The notes: generated by a model not told the origin, from the sequence alone. Positions 9,709 to 18,900 are shown, counted from the stretch's first letter. The stretch: 64,000 nucleotides of DNA from Chryseosolibacter sp964393795 (GCA_964393795.1 CAYMWA010000004.1:18186-82185); one strand, 5' to 3'. Program-made: numbers and translations.

Positions 9709-10326
9709 TCAGAACAACAACACCATGCCCGTCACGCTGGTGGCCAATCCCAGCACGGCACCCCACATCACTTCGCGCGGATTGTGAACCCCCGTCTTCA
9801 GGCGAGCCGCCATTATGAACCCTGCCAGCACAATGACGCCGAGGGTAGGGTAGAAAAGCGTGTTCACCTCCGTGATCTTCATCAGGGGCACCAACATGCC
9901 GATCAATCCCCAAATGGACAGGCTGTGAATACTCACCTTGAAAAAAAACGTCGCAATTGTACCGATCACCACAAGCATATCGATCACCACCATAAACTTA
10001 AGGAAATTGTCATTGAGGTTCATGCGGCCGTGAAGGTGAAACAGGTAAGTGACAACGACATAGATCAGCGAGATAAATACAAAAGGCATCAATCGCTCCC
10101 GCCTGTCAGGCATACCATAGGAGCGGACTGTCCGGAACATCCTGAAGATAGCCACATTGATCATCGGGACAGCACAGGTCACCAGGAAAATAAAGATAAT
10201 GAACTTCGTATGCAATGCTACACTCACCGGCTCAAGGGAGGTGGGAAGCACGCGGGACAGGAACCAGAAAAAATAGGTCGGTATAAACAGCGGATGAAAG
10301 ACGACCGAAAGAACACGTGCCCACAT
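9709..10326 (-). CDS. PAP2-like integral membrane protein
   Basis: A 205-residue protein with about five hydrophobic helices. It keeps weak traces of a PAP2 phosphatase core: an SIHSLS patch in the third quarter and an H-N-P-R-E motif near the C-terminus (about residue 182), as in PAP2 proteins that act on lipid phosphates. The arginine-rich motif 1 is not clear, so catalytic ability is uncertain. The gene starts 2 bases after the rpoN stop, which implies translational coupling. Confidence 0.6.
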   Translation of the reverse strand: MWARVLSVVFHPLFIPTYFFWFLSRVLPTSLEPVSVALHTKFIIFIFLVTCAVPMINVAIFRMFRTVRSYGMPDRRERLMPFVFISLIYVVVTYLFHLHGRMNLNDNFLKFMVVIDMLVVIGTIATFFFKVSIHSLSIWGLIGMLVPLMKITEVNTLFYPTLGVIVLAGFIMAARLKTGVHNPREVMWGAVLGLATSVTGMVLLF

Positions 10327-10328
10327 AC

Positions 10329-11774
10329 CTACAGCTCTCTGCGCAAGCGCGCTACCGGAATATTTAATTGTTCCCGGTATTTCGCCACAGTGCGACGGGC
10401 AATGTTGTATCCTTTTTCATTCAGAATCTTTTCGAGTTTGTCATCCGAATACGGTTTCTTCTTGTTCTCGCCTTCAATAATATCCTTTATGATCTGCTTG
10501 ACCTCCCGACTGCTTACCTCCTCGCCGGAATCCGTAGAGATTCCTTCCGAGAAGAAATACTTCAACGGAAAAATCCCGAAGTCCGTCTGCACGGCTTTAC
10601 TACTCGCTACGCGGGAAACAGTTGAAATGTCCATGTTGATCATAGACGCGATGTCTTTCAAAATCATCGGCTTGAGCTTGGTCTCATCGCCTTCCTGAAA
10701 AAATTCATATTGAAAGTCGACGATCGCACGCATCGTGCGCAGCAACGTTTGCTGGCGTTGTTTGATAGCATCAATAAACCACTTGGCGGCGTCGAGCTTC
10801 TGCTTGACAAAACTCACCGCCTCTTTGAGTTTCTTGTCCTTCTTGTCGCTCTTGTCATACGCTTTAAACATTTCGGTGTACGACCGGCTGATCCGCAGTT
10901 CAGGTGCATTGCGGCTGTTCAACGCCAGCTCAAGTTTGCCGTTGTTGTTGGTGAGAATAAAGTCGGGAATAATGTACTGGTTCTTCACCATAGAAGCCGT
11001 GGCACCACCACCTGGCTTGGGATTAAGTTTGATGATGAGCTCGATGGCGTCTTTTACAAAGTCCTCATCTTCCGTATCCAGTTTCTTCTGTATTTTCTGA
11101 TAGTGTTTTTTGGTGAATTCGTCGAAGCACTCCGTGATGATCTTTTTGGCAACGGCCACATCAATATTGTGCCCGTTGTCCATGCGGTCGAGCTGCAACA
11201 GCAAACATTCCTGCAAGTCGCGGGCAGCAATGCCCGGCGGATCAAATGTCTGAATCTTTTTTAAGATTCGTTCGACTTCTTCCACCTCGGTTTCAATACC
11301 CTGCGAAAAGGCGAGGTCGTTCACAATCGATTCCAGATCGCGCCTGATGTAACCGTCAGTTTCAATGCTGCCCACAAGTTGTTTACCTATGGTATATTCC
11401 TTTTCATTGAGGCCCAGAAAGTCGAGCTGGTTCATCAACAACTCATGCAATGATGTCGACATCGGTATCGGCATCTCCCGGTCCTCTTCGTCGTCGCCAT
11501 CGCCCTGCATTTTGTAACCACTGTAGTCATCATCCTGCAGGTAATCCTTGATATCAATCTCGTCTTCGCTGGTCGATTCGGCATGCTCCTCTTCCGCATT
11601 GACGTCTTCCTGACCATCCTTTTCTTCGCCTTCCTCCAACGCAGGGTTGGTCTCTAACTCCTCTTCAATCCTGCTCTCGAGTTCGGCAGTCGGCACCTGC
11701 AACAGTTTGATGAACTGTATCTGTTGGGGAGACAGCTTTTGTTGTAAGGATTGATTTAAGCCTAGTTTTTGCAT
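10329..11774 (-). CDS. rpoN: RNA polymerase sigma-54 factor
   Basis: Sigma-54 of 481 residues directs RNA polymerase to -24/-12 promoters and needs AAA+ activators. Region I is glutamine/leucine rich (LGLNQSLQQKLSPQQIQFIKLLQ), region II is strongly acidic (residues about 45-95), then come the core-binding domain and a helix-turn-helix. The RpoN box ARRTVAKYRE lies at the C-terminal end. No enhancer-binding activator is in the window. The neighbour asnS is divergent, and a TAnnTTTG promoter lies 31 bases upstream. Length and motifs are normal. Confidence 0.95.
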   Translation of the reverse strand: MQKLGLNQSLQQKLSPQQIQFIKLLQVPTAELESRIEEELETNPALEEGEEKDGQEDVNAEEEHAESTSEDEIDIKDYLQDDDYSGYKMQGDGDDEEDREMPIPMSTSLHELLMNQLDFLGLNEKEYTIGKQLVGSIETDGYIRRDLESIVNDLAFSQGIETEVEEVERILKKIQTFDPPGIAARDLQECLLLQLDRMDNGHNIDVAVAKKIITECFDEFTKKHYQKIQKKLDTEDEDFVKDAIELIIKLNPKPGGGATASMVKNQYIIPDFILTNNNGKLELALNSRNAPELRISRSYTEMFKAYDKSDKKDKKLKEAVSFVKQKLDAAKWFIDAIKQRQQTLLRTMRAIVDFQYEFFQEGDETKLKPMILKDIASMINMDISTVSRVASSKAVQTDFGIFPLKYFFSEGISTDSGEEVSSREVKQIIKDIIEGENKKKPYSDDKLEKILNEKGYNIARRTVAKYREQLNIPVARLRREL

Positions 11775-11805
11775 TGTTGTTTCGACTACGAATACGTTTC
11801 CACCA

Positions 11806-11835
11806 CAAAGTTATCAATTCGGCCGGCTTCTGAAA
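11806..11835 (-). promoter_or_regulatory. Predicted promoter for rpoN
   Basis: On the minus strand a perfect -7 element TAACTTTG (11806-11813) lies 31 bases before the rpoN ATG. Nineteen bases upstream is TTT, a near match to the -33 TTG. Confidence 0.5.
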
Positions 11836-11957
11836 CTTTTCCTTAAAAGTAGGGACGCCCCCGCGGATATTGGACCGCGGCTATGAAAATCCCCCGGATT
11901 TTTCGTTTTTTGCGATCCCCTCCCGTTTGAGGGACCGGCAGTCTGTTACTAACCTCC

Positions 11958-13391
11958 ATGGAACGAATCAAGATAAACGACCTTTTGGCCACCGCCCCTG
12001 AAAACCAGGAAGTGCTGGTTCAGGGCTGGGTCAGAACTTTCAGGAACAACCAGTTCATCGCCATCAATGATGGCTCAACCATCCGCAACCTCCAGGCTGT
12101 TGTGGACTTCAAACACCTTGACCCCGCCGTGCTAAAGCGCATTACCACCGGGGCATGTGTGTCGGTAAGGGGCAACCTCGTCCCTTCGCCCGCCAAGGGT
12201 CAGCCGGTTGAAGTGAAGGTAAGCACACTGGAGATCCTGGGCGACAGCGACCCCGAAAAGTTTCCACTGCAGCCCAAGAAACATTCGCTCGAATTTCTTA
12301 GAGAGATCGCGCACCTACGTCCGCGCACCAATACTTTCGGAGCAGTGATGCGCGTACGCCATGCGATGGCCTTTGCTGTCCACAAGTTCTTCAACGACCG
12401 GGGATTCTATTACATCCACACGCCCATCATTACTGCCTCCGACGCAGAAGGTGCCGGCGCGATGTTCCGGGTCACGACACTTGACGCTGAAAATCCTCCG
12501 CGCGACGATCAGGGGAATGTCAACCATGCGGAAGATTTTTTCGGCCGCGATACCAATCTGACGGTATCCGGTCAACTTGAAGGCGAGGCCTATGCGTTGG
12601 CACTGGGCGACATCTATACGTTTGGCCCGACGTTCCGCGCGGAAAACTCGAACACCACCCGTCACCTCGCAGAGTTCTGGATGATCGAACCCGAGATGGC
12701 TTTTTACGATCTTACGCAAACCATGCGGCTGGCCCAGGCGTTCCTACAGTACCTGGTCCGTTATGCGCTCGAGCACTGCGCCGAAGACCTGGCGTTTCTC
12801 GACAAGCGCGCGCATGAGGAAGAACAAGCAAAACCCCAACAACAACGAAGTGAACTGGGCTTGCTCGAACGCTTGAAGTTTGTATCGGAAAATGACTTCG
12901 AACAGCTGAGCTATACGGAGGCCATTTCGATTCTGAAGGATTCAACGCCCAACAAGAAAAAGAAATTCCAGTTTGTCATTGACAAGTGGGGCGTGGACCT
13001 GCAATCAGAGCACGAACGATACCTCGTCGAAAAGCATTTCAAAAAGCCTGTCATCCTTTATGACTATCCGGCGGAAATCAAATCGTTTTACATGCGCCAG
13101 AACGAAGACGGAAAAACCGTCGCAGCTATGGACGTACTGTTCCCCGGCATTGGCGAAATCATTGGCGGCTCCCAACGCGAAGAGCGCTATGACCGCCTGC
13201 GCAATCGCGTCAACGAACTTCAGCTTCCTGAAAAAGACCTGTGGTGGTATCTTGAACTGCGCAAGTTCGGCTCTGCGCCGCATAGTGGCTTTGGCCTTGG
13301 CTTCGAGCGGCTGATCCAGTTTGTGAGCGGCATGACCAACATCCGCGACGTAATTCCATTCCCGCGGTATCCCGGCAACGCCGAATTCTGA
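11958..13391 (+). CDS. asnS: Asparaginyl-tRNA synthetase
   Basis: Class II aminoacyl-tRNA synthetase of 477 residues that charges tRNA-Asn. The N-terminal OB-fold anticodon-binding domain is residues about 15-115 (VQGWVRTFRNNQF). The catalytic domain shows motif 2 (TFRAENSNTTRHLAEFWMIEPE) and motif 3 (GFGLGFERLIQF). The HPGFGLG-type ending RDVIPFPRYP is typical of AsnRS. The ATG at 11958 fits the usual start. The matching tRNA-Asn gene is in the same window at 54.6 kb but is unlinked. Confidence 0.97.
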   Translation: MERIKINDLLATAPENQEVLVQGWVRTFRNNQFIAINDGSTIRNLQAVVDFKHLDPAVLKRITTGACVSVRGNLVPSPAKGQPVEVKVSTLEILGDSDPEKFPLQPKKHSLEFLREIAHLRPRTNTFGAVMRVRHAMAFAVHKFFNDRGFYYIHTPIITASDAEGAGAMFRVTTLDAENPPRDDQGNVNHAEDFFGRDTNLTVSGQLEGEAYALALGDIYTFGPTFRAENSNTTRHLAEFWMIEPEMAFYDLTQTMRLAQAFLQYLVRYALEHCAEDLAFLDKRAHEEEQAKPQQQRSELGLLERLKFVSENDFEQLSYTEAISILKDSTPNKKKKFQFVIDKWGVDLQSEHERYLVEKHFKKPVILYDYPAEIKSFYMRQNEDGKTVAAMDVLFPGIGEIIGGSQREERYDRLRNRVNELQLPEKDLWWYLELRKFGSAPHSGFGLGFERLIQFVSGMTNIRDVIPFPRYPGNAEF

Positions 13392-13428
13392 CGACCGGTC
13401 GGGAGACCAGCTCCTCGCGGACCAAACA

Positions 13429-14274
13429 TTACAAACCGCGGTCGGGTTGGGTCTGTCGAAATGCGAGGAGCGGGATACGGCTGTGGAAAGCCATCTTTCT
13501 GGTCGTACTGCGATCAAATACCTTCTCGAAAAAACTGAGTTCGTGGGTAAACATCGCAAGCACATCAGCCCGGGATACCTGCACATACTGGTCGAGTGCT
13601 GAATCGAGGTCATCGTTGACCAGCACCAGTGTAATGATATCCTTATAGTCGAATTTGCGCAGCACAGCTTCGATCTCCTTTTCGACAACGTCGATTTGAC
13701 CTCCCGGCGGGATGATGTGCACGAGATGGATGGTCGATTCGAATTTCTCGATGTATCGGATCAGGATTTCCATCTCCTCCTCAAGATTGCTCAGATCGGA
13801 GGCATAGACAACATTTCGGAATCCCTTAAACTCCGCCTTCTCGGGAACGGCCAGCACCGGAACATGACTTACCTCGATGACGGAATTCGTGTTACTGCCG
13901 AGCACCGCGCGCGTCAGCCCGGTGGCGCCGCGTGTACCCATCACGATTAATCCCGAACGCAGTTTGCGTGCCTCCCTTAAAAGTGTCGACGGAAAGTAGG
14001 CTCCGCGCACTACATGATACTTAATCGTCTTGCTGGACTTGTACTGCTCGGAAAGTGTTTTGATAAGCGTCTCCAGTTCACGCTCCGCCGACTTAAGCAC
14101 GTCGCTATTGGCGGGCAACACCCGTTCCATCATCGTAAAGCGGAGGGCGCGCGTCATTGTCATGATGTGCAAAACCGTGATGTTCCCCCCAAGTGTGTTG
14201 GCGATCTTAATAGCGTACTTTAAAGCAAATTTGGATAGCGGGGAAAAATCGGTTGGAACCAGAATGTTGACCAT
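13429..14274 (-). CDS. Tandem universal stress protein (UspA family)
   Basis: 281 residues made of two Usp domains (about 1-145 and 150-281). The first begins ILVPTDFSPLSKFALKYA and keeps the nucleotide loop GTRGATGLTRAVLGSNTNSVIE (G-2X-G-9X-G-S/T type), which suggests ATP binding. The second domain is degenerate. Cytoplasmic. A second tandem Usp gene of similar build lies at 22190-23044; the two share arrangement but diverge in sequence. Confidence 0.88.
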   Translation of the reverse strand: MVNILVPTDFSPLSKFALKYAIKIANTLGGNITVLHIMTMTRALRFTMMERVLPANSDVLKSAERELETLIKTLSEQYKSSKTIKYHVVRGAYFPSTLLREARKLRSGLIVMGTRGATGLTRAVLGSNTNSVIEVSHVPVLAVPEKAEFKGFRNVVYASDLSNLEEEMEILIRYIEKFESTIHLVHIIPPGGQIDVVEKEIEAVLRKFDYKDIITLVLVNDDLDSALDQYVQVSRADVLAMFTHELSFFEKVFDRSTTRKMAFHSRIPLLAFRQTQPDRGL

Positions 14275-14351
14275 GCAAAGGATTAATAGGCGCTCAAAGA
14301 TTAAGTAACCAAAATAGGGATTTTAATTCTCTTACCGCTAATTTTCCCGTC

Positions 14352-15386
14352 ATGAACAACAAATCTTTTGCAAGCGATAACTACTCCGGGGTACACCCGG
14401 CGGTGATGGAGGCATTGATGAAGGCCAACACCGGACATGCTTCTTCCTATGGTGCGGACCCGCTGACGGCGGCAGCCATCGCCAGGTTCAGACAGCTCTT
14501 TGGCGCCGACGCGGAAGTGGCATTCGTCTACAACGGCACAGGTGCCAACGTACTCGGGTTGCAAACCCTTACGCGTTCATTTGAGGCGGTGCTTTGCGCC
14601 GAACTCGCCCATATTAATGTCGATGAATCAACCGCTCCGGAACACTTTCTCGGTTGCAGACTGATCACAGTGCCGGCACCCGACGGAAAACTAACCCCGC
14701 GGGCGGTCGAAGAGAAGATTCAGCGAATCGGTGATCAGCACCATCCGCAAATGCGCGTGATTTCTATTTCGCAAAGTACCGAATACGGAACGGTATATAC
14801 CGTTGATGAACTGGCCGCTCTGTCCGACCTGGCGCGTCGATACAACCTGTATTTTCACATGGACGGGTCGCGCCTCGCCCACGCAGCAGTCAGTCTGGGG
14901 GTTGACTTCAAAACTTTTACAAAAGATATCGGCGTGGATGTGCTTTCCTTTGGTGGAACAAAAAACGGGATGATGTTTGGCGAGGCCGTGATCGTTTTCA
15001 ATCCCGATGCCGCCACTTATCTTAAATACTTCCGCAAGCAGGCCATGCAGCTGCACTCGAAAATGCGCTTCATCGCCGCGCAGTTCCTTGCCTTGTTGAC
15101 CGATGATTTATGGAAACAAAATGCTGAACACGCCAACCGGATGGCAGCGTTACTTGCCACCGAACTGCGGAAATCGCCCGAAGTGCGCATCACCCAGCCG
15201 GTAGATGCGAATGCGATCTTTGCCGTCTTTCCTGAACACATTATTGCGCCGCTGCAGGAAGAGCAATTCTTTTATGTCTGGAATGAGCGCTGCCACGAAG
15301 TACGGCTGATGTGTTCCTTTGATACGACTGAAGAAGAGATTGAACGCTTTGGGAAAAAACTACGGAGCCTGCTCGCTAGCGCTTGA
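14352..15386 (+). CDS. ltaE: Low-specificity L-threonine aldolase
   Basis: A 344-residue fold-type I PLP enzyme that cleaves L-threonine or allo-threonine to glycine and acetaldehyde. Signatures: SDNYSGVHPAVMEAL at the start, VYNGTGANVLGLQTL (phosphate-binding region), FHMDGSRLAHAAV (Asp contacting the pyridine nitrogen) and the Schiff-base lysine K204 in GGTKNG. Divergent from the Usp gene. Its 3' end overlaps the convergent T9SS gene by 11 bases. Confidence 0.92.
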   Translation: MNNKSFASDNYSGVHPAVMEALMKANTGHASSYGADPLTAAAIARFRQLFGADAEVAFVYNGTGANVLGLQTLTRSFEAVLCAELAHINVDESTAPEHFLGCRLITVPAPDGKLTPRAVEEKIQRIGDQHHPQMRVISISQSTEYGTVYTVDELAALSDLARRYNLYFHMDGSRLAHAAVSLGVDFKTFTKDIGVDVLSFGGTKNGMMFGEAVIVFNPDAATYLKYFRKQAMQLHSKMRFIAAQFLALLTDDLWKQNAEHANRMAALLATELRKSPEVRITQPVDANAIFAVFPEHIIAPLQEEQFFYVWNERCHEVRLMCSFDTTEEEIERFGKKLRSLLASA

Positions 15387-15738
15387 GAAATTTATACGTG
15401 CCGCGGAATTTGGATTTTTCGTTCTTGACCGCCAACAGGTAGTACCCCGGTGCGAGTTCTTTGACTTTGACGCGCAACACATGCTCATCGATAACTTCCG
15501 ATTCGACCGGTAATTCGTTGCCAATGATATTGTGAACGGTAAGATCGACATCTGCTGCCGGGAATTGGTCGAATTGAACCTCGATAAATTCTGTGGCAGG
15601 ATTGGGAAATAAATGTACCGTTTTTGAAAGGTCAAGCTCCTGGTTGGCCGGCGGATTCATATCCGGTTGGGATTGCGCCATCGTCAGCTCAGCAGCCGAG
15701 AAAAACAAAAGCACCAAAACCAACCTGAAAAAACGCAT
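15376..15738 (-). CDS. Minimal secreted protein consisting of a T9SS-type sorting domain
   Basis: 120 residues. A signal peptide (residues 1-21, ending MAQ) and a short linker are followed directly by a type A T9SS C-terminal sorting domain: LFPNPATEFIEVQF at 42-55, a beta-sandwich middle, and APGYYLLAVKNEKSKFRGTYKFLKR-type ending. There is no cargo domain, although such domains usually sit behind a large enzyme or adhesin. A strong Shine-Dalgarno AAGGAG lies about 8 bases before the ATG, which is unusual for this phylum. The gene ends convergently inside ltaE. It could be a remnant of a longer gene or a real mini-protein. Confidence 0.75.
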   Translation of the reverse strand: MRFFRLVLVLLFFSAAELTMAQSQPDMNPPANQELDLSKTVHLFPNPATEFIEVQFDQFPAADVDLTVHNIIGNELPVESEVIDEHVLRVKVKELAPGYYLLAVKNEKSKFRGTYKFLKR

Positions 15739-15858
15739 ATCGATATCTCCTTATTGTCTGGTATACGACAAAATTCACACCAAAGTTTCCGGCAAATCGG
15801 CCAATTTTACCCCTTAGATGCAATACAGCGGGTAAAAGTTTAAAAAACTTGTAAATAT

Positions 15859-17358
15859 TTATTTCCGCAGCGCGCTGAGAAACGCTTCTGGTAAATTCGC
15901 GATCAGGTCGGAGGCGACCATCGAATCCTCGCCCAGTTCGTTCGCCGCGAGGTCGCCCGCCTTGCCGTGTAGAAAAACACCGGCAATAGCCGCTTGCAGA
16001 GGAGAATAATTTTGTGCCAAAAGGCCGGTCACGATTCCCGTCAGTACATCGCCGGTGCCGCCAGTAGCCATCCCGGGATTTCCCGTCGAGTTAAAAAATA
16101 CCTGCCCTTCGCCCGATGCGATGGCTGTATGGGCGCCCTTTAAGACGACAACGGATTTAAGCGACGAGGCCAGCTGCCGCTGCATGTTAAGGCGTTCAAA
16201 GTCATTTTTCCATTCGCCCACCAATCGCTTGAACTCGCCGGGATGGGGTGTGAGAATGCTGCCGGCAGGAATAAGCGTCATCAAATGGCGGTTTTCAGCA
16301 AGGATATTCAACGCATCGGCATCGAATACCATTGGCCGGCCAAAAGACTCCATCAACGTGGCCAGGCCCCGGACAGTGTCGGCATGCCGTCCCAGTCCGG
16401 GACCAACGCCCACGGTATTGTACGCCTCCAGATTCCGCGCGAGCGAAAAAACATTTTCATGATCATCCACTTCTGCCATCGCCTCAGGCACGGCGGTTTG
16501 GAGAATGGGATATCCACATCGGGGAACGTGGACCGTCAACAACCCAACGCCTGCACGCAGGGCCGCCCGGGAGGCCAGCACTGCCGCACCCATCTTGCCA
16601 AAGCTGCCTGCAACGAGCAGGGCATGGCCGAAGGTTCCCTTGTGATCGTATTTCGAGCGCAGCTTCAGGATCCGCGTTACGTCGCGGAGACGCGTGAAAA
16701 AGTAAGGCGTCTCGCAAGCCTTGATGAACGACTTGTCAAGCCCGATGCCGACCGTCGCCCATTCACCGACGAAAGGATGGGATTCAGGGAGCATGAACGC
16801 AAGCTTCGGAAGTTGAAAGGAGACCGTATGGTGCGCTTCTACAATGGCGCCGGAAGATGGCCCGTCAGCCATGAGCCCGGAAGGGATATCTACCGCAATG
16901 CGAAGGGCCGACGAAGCGTTCATCGCGCGAATAACGTGTGCATGAATTCCAGCCACGGGACGCGAAAGCCCGGATCCGAACATGGCATCGATCAACACTT
17001 CGCAGTCACCGAAGGAGATCGTCTCATTTTCGTTGTTCAGTTCTTTGACCTCGACCTCCTTCGGAAGCCGGTCGGCGTTTGTTCTAAAATCCGTCGTGCC
17101 CGCATTTTGCCCGTTCACTATCCACACCTTGACCGGATAACTCCAGTTGTGCAGCATGCGCGCGATCGCCAACCCGTCGCCACCGTTGTTGCCCGTGCCA
17201 CAAATAACGCCGGTTCTTCTTGTGATGTCCACACGCGGCGTAAACCAATCGACAAAAGCACGCGACGCCCGTTCCATCAGATCGATCGAAGCGATTGGCT
17301 CGTGCGTGATTGTGTGCGCATCGAGTTCCCTGATTTGTTTTGTATTCAAAATCCGCAT
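15859..17358 (-). CDS. nnr: Bifunctional NAD(P)HX epimerase/dehydratase
   Basis: A metabolite-repair enzyme of 499 residues that restores hydrated NAD(P)H. The N-terminal YjeF epimerase domain (about 1-210) shows GTGNNGGDGLAIAR and DAMFGSG. The C-terminal ADP-dependent dehydratase domain (about 225-495) shows DADALN, LTPHPGEF and NPGMATGGTGDVLTG. The ATG at 17358 is chosen; an upstream TTG at 17367 lies inside a 7-base repeat array. It follows nuoD on the same strand across two such arrays. Confidence 0.95.
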   Translation of the reverse strand: MRILNTKQIRELDAHTITHEPIASIDLMERASRAFVDWFTPRVDITRRTGVICGTGNNGGDGLAIARMLHNWSYPVKVWIVNGQNAGTTDFRTNADRLPKEVEVKELNNENETISFGDCEVLIDAMFGSGLSRPVAGIHAHVIRAMNASSALRIAVDIPSGLMADGPSSGAIVEAHHTVSFQLPKLAFMLPESHPFVGEWATVGIGLDKSFIKACETPYFFTRLRDVTRILKLRSKYDHKGTFGHALLVAGSFGKMGAAVLASRAALRAGVGLLTVHVPRCGYPILQTAVPEAMAEVDDHENVFSLARNLEAYNTVGVGPGLGRHADTVRGLATLMESFGRPMVFDADALNILAENRHLMTLIPAGSILTPHPGEFKRLVGEWKNDFERLNMQRQLASSLKSVVVLKGAHTAIASGEGQVFFNSTGNPGMATGGTGDVLTGIVTGLLAQNYSPLQAAIAGVFLHGKAGDLAANELGEDSMVASDLIANLPEAFLSALRK

Positions 17359-17364
17359 CACTTT

Positions 17365-17396
17365 CAAGTTTTAAGTTTGAAGTTTTAAGTTTTAAG
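17365..17396. repeat. Heptanucleotide tandem array (TAAGTTT type)
   Basis: Four and a half units with an exact 7-base period, consensus TAAGTTT with single changes (CAAGTTT, GAAGTTT). Lies immediately upstream of the nnr start. The same unit type recurs upstream of the nuoD start at 18857-18900. Confidence 0.85.
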
Positions 17397-17430
17397 CAGA
17401 AAGCGAGTGCCTGTCGGGTTGACGCACCAC

Positions 17431-17493
17431 ACTCACCACTCACCACTCACCACTCACCACTTACTACTTACTACTTACTACTTACTACTTACT
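17431..17493. repeat. Heptanucleotide tandem array at the nuoD stop codon
   Basis: Nine perfect 7-base units: four ACTCACC followed by five ACTTACT, with a sharp switch between the two types. The last unit overlaps the nuoD stop codon (17492-17494), so the array forms the immediate 3' untranslated sequence of nuoD. Confidence 0.92.
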
Positions 17494-18670
17494 AACGATC
17501 GACTTCGCCCATGACTACATCGATTGTGCCGATGATGGCGATCAGGTCGGCAATCAAAATGCCTTTCGCAATTTCAGGCAAGACCGACAGATTCACAAAA
17601 GAGCACGAGCGACATTTACAACGGAAGGGCACATCGCTTTTGCCATCTGCGCGGAAATAGAATCCGAGTTCGCCTTTTGGCGTTTCACCGCGAATATAGA
17701 AATCTTGTGCCTTGGGGCGGATCTTCTTCGGAACGAACGCTTGCGGATCGAAGTCGCGTGTGCGCTTATGATCGGTCGTGAGGCGCTCGAGGCATTGTTC
17801 AACAATTTTCACGCTTTCGTAGATTTCCTGCATCCGCACCCAGGTGCGATCCCAGCAATCACCCACCGCACCCATCTTTCCTTCCCCGACAGGGATGTCG
17901 AAGTCAAGTTCGGGATAGACGGAGTAGGCATCGACGCGACGCAAGTCAAAACGCAAACCCGAGGCGCGCAGCATCGGCCCGGTCACACCGCAGTTGATCG
18001 CTAAATCGAGCGGAAGCACGCCCACGTTCGCCGTGCGGTCGACAAAAATCTTGTTGTCGATCAGGATAGCTTCAAGCTCGGCAAGTTTGGGCTTAATATA
18101 TTGGATAAATTCTGCGCAGCGTTTCTCGAAGCCGACGGGCAGATCGTAGAACAGTCCGCCTATCCACATATAGTTGTAGAGCATCCGCGCACCACTTGCC
18201 CACTCGAGTAGCCGCAGGATGTGTTCGCGATCGCGCATTAGCCAGAAAAAGGGCGTGAAGGCGCCCATATCCATACCATAGGTGCCGATGGCGATAAAGT
18301 GGGAGGCGATGCGGTTCATTTCAGCCATGAGCACCCGAACATACTCCACCCGCGCCGGTAGCTGTCCGGCGATGCCGAGCATGCGCTCTACGCCCATCGC
18401 ATAGACGTGTTCACAGTTCATGGCCGCGACATAGTCGAGCCGGTCGACAAACGGTATCACCTGGTTGTAAGGAAGACTTTCGGCGTGTTTTTCGAAACAA
18501 CGGTGCAGGTACCCGATATGCGGGACCACATGGCGGATGACTTCACCATCGGTCAGCACTTCCAACCGCAGTACCCCGTGTGTGGATGGATGCTGCGGTC
18601 CGATGTTAATGATCATCTCCTCCGAACGCAGGTCCTCCTCCCGAAATTTGTTCGGCTCGGATTGCTGCAA
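17492..18670 (-). CDS. nuoD: NADH-quinone oxidoreductase subunit D (5' end interrupted by scaffold gap)
   Basis: The 49-kDa subunit of complex I, part of the quinone-binding connecting arm at the membrane. Signatures: INIGPQHPSTHGVLRLEV, HIGYLHRCFEKHAE, DRLDYVAAMNCEH and the C-terminal DVVMGEVDR. Nothing supports a start at 18670 (a TTG); the frame runs into the 100-N gap. The 55 bases before the gap (18622-18676) repeat exactly after it (18777-18831). Merging them gives one unbroken frame of about 402 residues whose first residues, MKRYQYDPRGLQ, lie at 18855 with a TTG start. No ATG is visible upstream. Minus-strand order is nuoA-B-C-D, and nnr rather than nuoE follows. Confidence 0.93.
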   Translation of the reverse strand: MQQSEPNKFREEDLRSEEMIINIGPQHPSTHGVLRLEVLTDGEVIRHVVPHIGYLHRCFEKHAESLPYNQVIPFVDRLDYVAAMNCEHVYAMGVERMLGIAGQLPARVEYVRVLMAEMNRIASHFIAIGTYGMDMGAFTPFFWLMRDREHILRLLEWASGARMLYNYMWIGGLFYDLPVGFEKRCAEFIQYIKPKLAELEAILIDNKIFVDRTANVGVLPLDLAINCGVTGPMLRASGLRFDLRRVDAYSVYPELDFDIPVGEGKMGAVGDCWDRTWVRMQEIYESVKIVEQCLERLTTDHKRTRDFDPQAFVPKKIRPKAQDFYIRGETPKGELGFYFRADGKSDVPFRCKCRSCSFVNLSVLPEIAKGILIADLIAIIGTIDVVMGEVDR

Positions 18671-18676
18671 TCCCCG
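18622..18676. repeat. 55-base contig-end overlap, copy 1
   Basis: Identical to 18777-18831 on the other side of the N gap. Inside nuoD. Exactly 55 bases, a common de Bruijn k-mer length, so best read as two contig ends that overlap. Confidence 0.9.
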
Positions 18677-18776
18677 NNNNNNNNNNNNNNNNNNNNNNNN
18701 NNNNNNNNNNNNNNNNNNNNNNNNNNNNNNNNNNNNNNNNNNNNNNNNNNNNNNNNNNNNNNNNNNNNNNNNNNNN
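18677..18776. other. Scaffold gap of 100 Ns
   Basis: Exactly 100 undetermined bases, the conventional placeholder for a gap of unknown size. The identical 55-base flanks and the continuous nuoD reading frame after merging suggest no sequence is missing. Confidence 0.97.
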
Positions 18777-18855
18777 CCGAACGCAGGTCCTCCTCCCGAA
18801 ATTTGTTCGGCTCGGATTGCTGCAATCCCCGCGGATCGTATTGGTACCGTTTCAA
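18777..18855 (-). CDS. nuoD: 5' fragment of nuoD beyond the scaffold gap
   Basis: Encodes about 26 residues beginning MKRYQYDPRGLQQSEP. The residues after the glycine are the same as at the 5' edge of the frame on the other side of the gap. It is the true N-terminus of NuoD split off by the gap. The start codon is TTG at 18855; the 7-base repeat array 18857-18900 lies directly upstream and leaves no room for an ATG. Confidence 0.75.
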
Positions 18856-18856
18856 A

Positions 18857-18900
18857 GTTCGAAGGTTTAAGGTTTAAGTTTTAAGTTTTAAGTTTTAAGT
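18857..18900. repeat. Heptanucleotide tandem array upstream of nuoD
   Basis: Six units with 7-base period (GTTCGAA, GGTTTAA twice, GTTTTAA three times). It lies just upstream of the nuoD start, mirroring the array upstream of nnr. Confidence 0.88.

Noticed and set aside
18407..18884. Open frames running across the N gap on the plus strand
   Set aside because: They are antisense to nuoD and are kept open only by the undetermined bases.
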